From: a virus | DNA length: 28,202 nt | IMG/VR virus record: IMGVR_UViG_3300030109_005924 | Location: 7,936-36,137 of that record | Direction: 5' to 3' (one strand) | Notes under the pieces: generated by a model | Database searches by the model: none | What the model was told of the DNA's origin: nothing | Seen by the model: the letters and a program-made list of their open reading frames with translations, nothing else | Shown here: positions 8,077 through 14,050 of the stretch, in pieces | Layout: each line of letters starts with the position of its first letter | Position numbering within the stretch: position 1 is the first letter of the stretch | Made by a program: the position numbers and the translations under genes

Positions 8077-8517
8077 ATGGCTGATGAATTAGATGAAGCT
8101 GTAAGCGATATTATCTCACAATTAAAACAAAATAATAAAGTCGCTAGAGCTCCAGTTGAAGAAAGTATTCTTGATAAAGAAAACTTAGAAGATTTTCTTA
8201 TACAAAATTCTGGAAAGTTAATTAAAAAATCTCTTAGTATAGTAGATAATGTAAATGATTACATTTCTTCTGCACCTGAAAATAGAGATGTCGCAGCATT
8301 AGCAGAATTAATTAAAGCATCATCTTCAGCTATTGAAACTCTTAACAAGTTACATGTAGCTAAAGAAAGAAATGAAACTCAGTTAGAAGTAAAGAAAATA
8401 GACGTACAAAGCAAAGAACGAATGAATATAGCTGATAATCAAGCTAAAATCCTCCTATCTAGAGAAGACGTAATAAGTGCACTAGTCGAAGATGATAGTG
8501 AAGTAATAGACGTTTAA
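8077..8517 (+). CDS. Probable terminase small subunit, gp16-like
   Basis: This is a 146-residue, largely helical, acidic-ended protein. Its central part resembles T4 gp16: LIQNSGKLIKKSLSIV, then VAALAELIKASSSAIETLNKLH. This parallels the gp16 helix pair ending in 'evFatLM...tNreILkLHkDM'. Charged residues follow and the C-terminus is acidic (VEDDSEVIDV). Small terminase subunits recognise phage DNA and regulate the large terminase ATPase during packaging. The gene stands alone on the plus strand between two minus-strand groups, with its own late-type box, consistent with a late packaging gene. I chose the inner ATG at 8077 because of the box spacing; an alternative ATG at 8071 adds two residues. 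Its stop interlocks with the convergent gene at a TTAA. The large subunit is not in this window. Confidence 0.55.
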   Translation: MADELDEAVSDIISQLKQNNKVARAPVEESILDKENLEDFLIQNSGKLIKKSLSIVDNVNDYISSAPENRDVAALAELIKASSSAIETLNKLHVAKERNETQLEVKKIDVQSKERMNIADNQAKILLSREDVISALVEDDSEVIDV

Positions 8518-9089
8518 GCTGTTGGTACGTACTCTTGTGTGTATGATGTTACAGCCGGAGATGGAGTAACAGGATCTGATGGAATATCGGTATTACTATC
8601 AGGTAGAGATAATTCAGTATTAGATAACTCACCATCACCTTTATCCGTCTTGTTAGAAAGATTATCATAATCCTCTATTTCTTCAGGCTTTATCTTAACA
8701 TCTGACTTCCTTCTCATCGCATCAGGAATTGGAAGTAAGTTAGGAGCATATTGAACTGACTGACCTAAAATACCGGGAATAGAGCAATGATGTGAATAAC
8801 GTCCTCCGCCATCATCTAATGCAATATCTAAATTTACTGACAAGGAAGATGTTTCATCATTAGCAGGGTAACGAGCAGGAGCAGTATCTTTGATACCCAC
8901 TACTCTAACATGTAACCCCGAATCAATCATTTGATCTAAAAGCTCTTGTGTATTAGTACCTAAATACTTATAAGCGTCGGTATTTTTAAAATCGTCATTA
9001 AATTTAAAAACATCACCTACGAGAAACCCTCCTCGTTCATATCTTCTCATATAAGACTCATGTAAATTAATAAACTTTTTGTCAGCCAT
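8514..9089 (-). CDS. Conserved hypothetical protein, possibly late
   Basis: From the preferred start this protein is 191 residues. The N-terminal half looks folded and begins KKFINLHESYMRRYERGGFLVGDVFKFNDDF, a pattern I associate with an unnamed protein of marine T4-like phages. A central part has alternating strands (LHVRVVGIKDTAPARYP, LSVNLDIALDDGGGRYSHHCSIPGI). The last 60 residues are low-complexity, rich in Ser, Asp, Pro and Thr, and probably disordered. The open frame extends to an ATG at 9134 that overlaps the upstream stop as TAATG, adding 15 residues (MLELYDSLQ...). I prefer 9089 because a late-type box sits exactly 5 nt upstream and the 18 nt up to and including this ATG are identical to the promoter-start region at 24640-24657. 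The function is unknown. Confidence 0.65.
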   Translation of the reverse strand: MADKKFINLHESYMRRYERGGFLVGDVFKFNDDFKNTDAYKYLGTNTQELLDQMIDSGLHVRVVGIKDTAPARYPANDETSSLSVNLDIALDDGGGRYSHHCSIPGILGQSVQYAPNLLPIPDAMRRKSDVKIKPEEIEDYDNLSNKTDKGDGELSNTELSLPDSNTDIPSDPVTPSPAVTSYTQEYVPTA

Positions 9090-9094
9090 ATTAT

Positions 9095-9101
9095 TATTTA
9101 T
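9095..9101 (-). promoter_or_regulatory. T4-late-type promoter box (ATAAATA), minus strand
   Basis: On the minus strand AGCATAAATAATAATATG runs from 9104 to 9087 and is identical to 24640-24657 on the plus strand. The box ends 5 nt before the ATG at 9089 and lies inside the alternative N-terminal extension of the gene. Confidence 0.6.
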
Positions 9102-9133
9102 GCTACCTTGCAAAGAATCATACAGTTCCAGCA

Positions 9134-9400
9134 TTAATCTTTAAGAAACTCTGCTATGGTATGAAATGCAACAAACACTTGCACATCATCATTATCTGCA
9201 GGTCCAAGATCTTCTTCCATTTCAAAAGAATGAGTTGTATGAGCTGTAGTTTGAATCTCCCACCTATCTTTTTTTACGTATACTCTTCCTTCTACTGGCT
9301 TAGGAAGTTTTAATTTAGAATAAACTACATCCTTTAGAGCAGATACTAGTTCATTTGCAGTAATCTCAACATTAACATCAGCTTTACCTTTTACAACCAT
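9134..9400 (-). CDS. Small hypothetical protein
   Basis: I do not recognise this 88-residue protein. It begins with beta-strand-like VKGKADVNVEIT, then a helix (ANELVSALKDVVYSKL). Next come strand segments containing GRVYVKKDRWEIQTTAHTTHSFEM, an acidic loop (EEDLGPADNDD) and a final strand-helix (VQVFVAFHTIAEFLKD). No transmembrane segment or signal peptide is seen. Its stop overlaps the upstream alternative start of the next minus-strand gene (TAATG), so the two may be cotranscribed. It is divergent from the gp25 gene, with 60 bp between the starts. A TATAAT lies on the minus strand at 9417-9412, but I could not find a convincing -35 element. Confidence 0.6.
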   Translation of the reverse strand: MVVKGKADVNVEITANELVSALKDVVYSKLKLPKPVEGRVYVKKDRWEIQTTAHTTHSFEMEEDLGPADNDDVQVFVAFHTIAEFLKD

Positions 9401-9447
9401 AATTTAATTATATTATAGTTCCTTAATCTCGATTTACCACTAAGGTA

Positions 9448-9454
9448 TTAAATA
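9448..9454 (+). promoter_or_regulatory. T4-late-type promoter box (TTAAATA)
   Basis: TTAAATA ends 6 nt before the gp25 ATG at 9461. It heads the operon gp25-gp6-755-aa protein, in which the later genes are tightly packed or overlapping and have no box of their own. Confidence 0.5.
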
Positions 9455-9460
9455 TTATAA

Positions 9461-9949
9461 ATGGCTCTTATTAAGTTAACAGATGTTTCAGTTGACAAAA
9501 GCGAAGATAACGCTCTTGAGAGTGGCTACCTTTATAAAGATTTGTTATTAGATTTAGAAACTTCAGTCTATTACAATGAACAATTAAACAAAACTACTAC
9601 TCTAAAAGATGTGCAAGGTTTATTTGATTTAGACTCAATAAAAAATAGTATTGCAAATATCTTTTTAACTTCACCAGGTCAAAAAATATTAAGTCCAGAG
9701 TTTGGAATTAATCTTCGAAGATTTTTATTTGAACCCATGTCTAACTTTACTGCTTATAGAATAAAAACAGATATTATTAACAATTTACCAAATATGGAGC
9801 CCCGAATAGAATTAGAAGAAACAACTGTAGTTCCGATACCGGATGAACACGAGTTTTTTATAACATTGCAAATAAATGTCCCTTCTCTTAATGTATATGG
9901 GATATCACTTAAATCGTTATTAAATAGTAACGGATACTACGTTTTATAA
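9461..9949 (+). CDS. gp25: Baseplate wedge protein, gp25-like
   Basis: This 162-residue protein is a member of the gp25/TssE family, a core wedge component of contractile injection machines that contacts the sheath and the gp6 dimer. Diagnostic elements are SPGQKILSPEFG (71-82), LRRFLFEP (85-92), and the conserved EPR motif at 113-115 followed by IELEETTVVP. The N-terminal about 45 residues are extra relative to T4 gp25 (132 residues) and include a DLETSVYYNE segment typical of phage versions. It is immediately followed by gp6 (2 nt gap), its structural partner in the wedge. A late-type box precedes the ATG and no Shine-Dalgarno is present. Confidence 0.92.
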   Translation: MALIKLTDVSVDKSEDNALESGYLYKDLLLDLETSVYYNEQLNKTTTLKDVQGLFDLDSIKNSIANIFLTSPGQKILSPEFGINLRRFLFEPMSNFTAYRIKTDIINNLPNMEPRIELEETTVVPIPDEHEFFITLQINVPSLNVYGISLKSLLNSNGYYVL

Positions 9950-9951
9950 TT

Positions 9952-11775
9952 ATGCCAACTGAAGATACAACTAACAATTTTTTGGATTTCAACTTACCTC
10001 AAGATGCGTATGTAGCTTTTGATGCAGTAAGTTTAAAAGAATATATTGTAGATAGATTAAATGAAAATGAAAAGTTTACTGATCAAAAATTTGATGGAAG
10101 TAACTTAGCAGCTGTTATCGATATAATAGCTTATTCATATCACGTCCTTCTATTTTATTTAAATAATACAGCTTCAGAAGTAAATTTTGATCAAGCTACT
10201 TTATATGAAAATATGAATAAAATTGTAAAGCTTATTGGATACAAACCGACTGGTAAGCAAACTTCTATAGTACCTATAGAAGCTACTGCCTCTGCTACTT
10301 TAGCAGCTGGTAATTATACAATTAAAAAGTATTCGTATTTCTTAGCTGATAATATTCAGTATAACTTTTTAGATGATATTTCTTTTTCTAAAACTACAAC
10401 AAAAGAAGAAAAAATACAAGAAATTAGTGATGATGTTATATTATATCAAGGTACTATTAAAGAGTATCCGGATTATACTGCTCAAGGAGAAGAGTTTGAA
10501 GTGCTTCCAGTAGTAGTAAAAAATATTGTCGATAAAGATGATGATACATTTGTTGCTGATAACACTATAAGTGTTTTTGTTAAAGAAAAAGATACCGGTA
10601 GTTACTATGAATATACAGAAACAGATAGTTTATATTTAAATAGTTCAGTTGACCGGGTATATGAAATTAGATTAAACGAAAATGGTTATTATGAAATAAA
10701 GTTTGGTAATGGGGTATTTGGTAGACAATTAGTAGTAGGTGATATAGTATCAGCAAATTACCTTTTATCAGATAATGTTAAAGGTATAATAAGTAAAAAT
10801 ATTATTAACGGAAATGCTTTAAATGTTTATGATTCTGCTAGACAGAGACAAATTTTTAATGATACATATAGTAATAAAGACGAAACTATTTTTCTAGATA
10901 TTGCTAATAATTTTAGTAACCCTCAACCTTCTTCTACGCTAGCTTCTGAAGAAACTGTAGACGAAATAAGAGCTAACGCTCCTAAAGTATTTTCTTCACA
11001 GTTAAGATTAGTTACTACAAATGATTATGAATCATTTATTAATAAAAATTTAGCTAACGTAGTAAATAGCGTAAAGGTCGTTAGTAATGAAACTTACATA
11101 AATGAATACATACAGTATTTTTATAATATATGTGTAGATCCTAATAAAGTAAACAGAGTAATAATTAATCAAGTTAATTTTGCTGATGCTTGTGATTTTA
11201 ATAATGTAAATGTATTTGTAGTTCCAAAATTTACTTTAACTTCAGATAAATCCTACCCTGAATTTTTACCTGGTTCTTTTAAAAATGCTTTAGTAAATGA
11301 AACTAAAGATAGAAAAATGGTTTCAAATAATGTAGTGCCTCGCGACCCGGTTTACATGGCTTTTGGTTTAGGAATTAGCAATCAGTCTAATCTTACAACT
11401 GATATATTAGATGAAACTTCTCTTATAATTTATAGAGAAACTAATAATAAAATTAATAAAAATACCATAAAGTCTAGAGCTGGTGCGTTAATTAAAAAAT
11501 TCTTTTTACCTGAAAATAATCAATTAGGTCAGAACCTTAATTTGATACAATTAACTAATGATATATTATCGCTTGAAGGAGTTAAGAGAATTGAAACCAA
11601 AAATGAAACTACTGGAGATGCAATCAATGCAGTATCTTTTCTATCTTTTAATCCTCTATACGAAGAAAGCGATATAGAGTTAGTTAATCAAGATTTAGCT
11701 TTGCCATTTTTTAAATTTCCTTACTTATATTCACCAATGTCAATAGCTAATCGAATTAAGGTTTTAGATGAGTAA
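9952..11775 (+). CDS. gp6: Baseplate wedge protein, gp6-like (baseplate J family)
   Basis: This 607-residue protein closely follows the gp6 pattern. Residues 22-65 read FDAVSLKEYIVDRL, FTDQKFDGSNLAAVIDIIAYSYHVLLFYLNN, then TASEVNFD and IVKLIGYKPTG, the typical gp6 N-terminal domain. A middle domain has NGYYEIKFGNGVFGR and DDEIRANAPKVFSSQLRLVTTNDYE-like elements characteristic of baseplate J proteins. The C-terminal part (RAGALIKKFFLPENNQLGQNLNLIQLTNDIL) completes the wedge domain. The length is close to T4 gp6 (660). gp6 dimers form the ring that holds the wedges together and bind gp25 and gp53. Its last 8 nt overlap the start of the next gene. Confidence 0.9.
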   Translation: MPTEDTTNNFLDFNLPQDAYVAFDAVSLKEYIVDRLNENEKFTDQKFDGSNLAAVIDIIAYSYHVLLFYLNNTASEVNFDQATLYENMNKIVKLIGYKPTGKQTSIVPIEATASATLAAGNYTIKKYSYFLADNIQYNFLDDISFSKTTTKEEKIQEISDDVILYQGTIKEYPDYTAQGEEFEVLPVVVKNIVDKDDDTFVADNTISVFVKEKDTGSYYEYTETDSLYLNSSVDRVYEIRLNENGYYEIKFGNGVFGRQLVVGDIVSANYLLSDNVKGIISKNIINGNALNVYDSARQRQIFNDTYSNKDETIFLDIANNFSNPQPSSTLASEETVDEIRANAPKVFSSQLRLVTTNDYESFINKNLANVVNSVKVVSNETYINEYIQYFYNICVDPNKVNRVIINQVNFADACDFNNVNVFVVPKFTLTSDKSYPEFLPGSFKNALVNETKDRKMVSNNVVPRDPVYMAFGLGISNQSNLTTDILDETSLIIYRETNNKINKNTIKSRAGALIKKFFLPENNQLGQNLNLIQLTNDILSLEGVKRIETKNETTGDAINAVSFLSFNPLYEESDIELVNQDLALPFFKFPYLYSPMSIANRIKVLDE

Positions 11776-14035
11776 TATAAATACAGTTTACGCTTTTTTT
11801 GATGTAGTAGATTATGCTGGCGAGACTAAACTCTCGTCATATAATTTAAATATTACCCCGTTAACTTTTAAAGCAAGAATACCAAGCAGTGATGATGACC
11901 CTGCTCTTAATAATTTAAAGGTTACTTATGACTACGGAGACGGTAATTTCGGTCACAGCTTAACAAGTAGACATATCTATCAATACCCGGGTAAATATAA
12001 TGTAAGAATGGTATTACGTGATTGTAATAATAATGCAATCTTAGGTTCATATTCTACCGATGTTACAATTCATGATTATCTAACTAATACTTTTACCTTA
12101 ACAGGTAATTTGGGGTTGAGTGCACAAGTTATAACTTTATCAGCTGGTGAATTTTCAAATGCTTTAACTGTCTATTCTCAATCACCTTTTTACCAGACTT
12201 TTCAAGATATAATTTTTTCTATATCTGCGTGTGATTCAGAAAATTATTTTAACCTAACTAAAGATAAAAATAATGCATTAAAGAAATATAATTCTTTTTA
12301 TGAAAAACAATACTTAAATACTTTATCTTCATTTGAACATGTAGAAATTGATAAAATATCTTTATCATCAACCAATATATTTGCTAAAGTAAGCAGCAAC
12401 GGGTTAAGTAGTATATTAGTAAATTGTTTAAGTACTGAGCTGTCAAGTATATATGTAGGTAGCACGGGTGAAAAGATAATATATTTTAAAACTGACGACC
12501 AACTAAACCCTTTTGAGTATATAGATTTATCATTTTTTAAAGATAGAAAGAAAATATTCTCAAAAGGAATGTTTGGTTATAGGGATAATGATTTTTTAAA
12601 TAATTTTAACATTATGCTTTCTACGTTTGTAGTAAGTACTTCAGCGCAAGTTTTAAGTAGTGTGAAGTTTAGCTCTAATGGTATTACCGGAGAGGGATCA
12701 GAAGAGCTAGACACTTTTAGTATAAGCGAGGTACAGTATAAAGGATTAGGTATACCGTTTGTTTTATCTCCTAAAAACAGTAATAACTTTACTATGAAAG
12801 GGGTATCAGCTCGTGAGCTTCAAACTACCTTTGAGCTATTTTCTGGAGCTCCTGGCAATTACCCTTATGTAGCTCCAGGTATATCAGGTGTTTCTATTGC
12901 TACTGGGCTTAGTTCACAATATCATACTATTTCTTCTTTAAATAACACTCTTTCCAATATTACAGATTCTGATTACTGGTATAGAGGTCTTTTAACTTTT
13001 GATGATAGTTTATCAGCATCAACTTCCTTTTTAAGTTTAAGTGTGCGTAATAATTATTACGCTCCTAAAGGAATAGATGCCGGGGGTCAAAAGTATAGCG
13101 CTACATCGTTTATTAGTGCTGCAAGTGGTGCTGTATCATTTACTGCTTACCCGAAAGATTACTATAATTTTTATAAACATAATGAAAACTTTGACTTTGA
13201 ACAAACTTTAAAAGATTTAAGATTTCAAGAAATACTATTAGATAAAGATATTTTATTTACTGAGTTTATGGGTACCATCTTTGGTGATGTTAGTAGCAAG
13301 TATGATACATTAGGAAAGACTATATGGGAAAAAATTCAAAACTTTGTATCTAATAATAACGACGTTGATACTTGTGATTTAAATTCATTATTAAACTTAA
13401 ATGACTTAGTAAAAGAGGATGGATTAGTTTTTGATAGAGCTTTAGTGCAACAACCTGCTGATTTATCCAGATTAATGAGCTTGTTTAGTGTTAGTCATAA
13501 TAGATTTACAGGAATAAAAAATAAATTTGAATCTAATTTTAATGACAAAGGCCGTACGGTAAAAGATATATATGGTAGAAATTTAGGAAGTAAGTTAGAT
13601 TCTTTATCATATCAAGTTACAGCTGGTACTGATATTATAGCTTATGAAAAATTTAGCGATTCATATATAAGATTAAATACATTTCAGCCATTATGTGCAT
13701 TAAGTGGACAATCGTTGGTTCCGCATCCTGTATCTGCTAACACTTATATGTTAAGCTCTATTAGAACAGAGTCACATAGCGTTAGTAGTGGTTCTTACTG
13801 GGGATGGCCTTTAGTACTGCCTACAACATATAGCATATCAGATATAGATAAGTTTTATGAATTTTTTAGCTTATCAGCAGTATATGAAGACTCTATACAA
13901 GGTAGTTTAATAGATTATAAAAACGGCTTAACAACTGTACCATTTTCAACCCCTTTGAGTAGTTTAGAGGGAGAAAATAATATCTTTGATATTATGATTA
14001 GAAATTCGTTATTTAGTAGTCTATCCTTGTTCTAA
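11768..14035 (+). CDS. Large baseplate-region protein with N-terminal PKD-like domain
   Basis: This 755-residue protein is not one I can name. Residues about 28-100 form a PKD-like (Ig-fold) domain: YDYGDG at 54-59, then HIYQYPGKYNVRMVLRD at 69-85, the standard D-x-G-DG and H-x-Y-x-x-x-G-x-Y-x-V spacing. The following about 350 residues are Ser/Leu-rich beta-type sequence with repeated LSS or LSST elements. The C-terminal part (about 470-620) is more helical and charged (FEQTLKDLRFQEILLDKDILFTEF, DLNSLLNLNDLVKED). The gene overlaps gp6 by 8 nt (ATGAGTAA), with a weak TTAAGG 6 nt before the ATG, so it is translated with the wedge genes. By position it could fill the role of T4 gp7, the large peripheral wedge protein, but no sequence match supports that. 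Confidence 0.6.
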   Translation: MSNINTVYAFFDVVDYAGETKLSSYNLNITPLTFKARIPSSDDDPALNNLKVTYDYGDGNFGHSLTSRHIYQYPGKYNVRMVLRDCNNNAILGSYSTDVTIHDYLTNTFTLTGNLGLSAQVITLSAGEFSNALTVYSQSPFYQTFQDIIFSISACDSENYFNLTKDKNNALKKYNSFYEKQYLNTLSSFEHVEIDKISLSSTNIFAKVSSNGLSSILVNCLSTELSSIYVGSTGEKIIYFKTDDQLNPFEYIDLSFFKDRKKIFSKGMFGYRDNDFLNNFNIMLSTFVVSTSAQVLSSVKFSSNGITGEGSEELDTFSISEVQYKGLGIPFVLSPKNSNNFTMKGVSARELQTTFELFSGAPGNYPYVAPGISGVSIATGLSSQYHTISSLNNTLSNITDSDYWYRGLLTFDDSLSASTSFLSLSVRNNYYAPKGIDAGGQKYSATSFISAASGAVSFTAYPKDYYNFYKHNENFDFEQTLKDLRFQEILLDKDILFTEFMGTIFGDVSSKYDTLGKTIWEKIQNFVSNNNDVDTCDLNSLLNLNDLVKEDGLVFDRALVQQPADLSRLMSLFSVSHNRFTGIKNKFESNFNDKGRTVKDIYGRNLGSKLDSLSYQVTAGTDIIAYEKFSDSYIRLNTFQPLCALSGQSLVPHPVSANTYMLSSIRTESHSVSSGSYWGWPLVLPTTYSISDIDKFYEFFSLSAVYEDSIQGSLIDYKNGLTTVPFSTPLSSLEGENNIFDIMIRNSLFSSLSLF

Positions 14036-14040
14036 GGATA
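14022..14040 (+). other. Small hairpin over stop codon and late promoter
   Basis: TATCCTT (14022-14028) and AAGGATA (14034-14040) form a perfect 7-bp inverted repeat with a 5-nt loop. The stem includes the stop codon of the 755-aa gene and the first bases of the late-type box at 14038-14044. It lacks a following T-run, so it is not a classical intrinsic terminator. Confidence 0.4.
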
Positions 14041-14044
14041 AATA
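14038..14044 (+). promoter_or_regulatory. T4-late-type promoter box (ATAAATA)
   Basis: ATAAATA ends 6 nt before the ATG at 14051. It is preceded by AAGG, which lies too far (about 12 nt) from the ATG to be an ideal Shine-Dalgarno. Confidence 0.6.
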
Positions 14045-14050
14045 TGTATA

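Larger units (their letters stand above)
8018..8082. repeat. 14-bp perfect inverted repeat spanning the divergent dut/terminase starts
   Basis: AGCCATATACATAT at 8018-8031 is repeated inverted as ATATGTATATGGCT at 8069-8082, separated by 37 bp. Each arm covers the two alternative ATGs of one divergent gene. A close variant (ATATGTATAATGGC, one base inserted) overlaps the ATG at 14051. It may be an operator, a translation-start element or coincidence helped by AT richness. Confidence 0.6.

Noticed and set aside
9090-9134. Longer start (ATG at 9134) for the minus-strand hypothetical gene
   Set aside because: It gives TAATG coupling to the upstream gene, but the extension contains the late-type box, and the 18-nt identity with the start at 24655 supports 9089. 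It is not fully excluded.
9401-9460. Strong sigma70 promoter for the 88-aa minus-strand gene
   Set aside because: TATAAT is present on the minus strand at 9417-9412, but no acceptable -35 element lies 15-19 bp upstream, and the region is too AT-rich for a lone -10 match to mean much.
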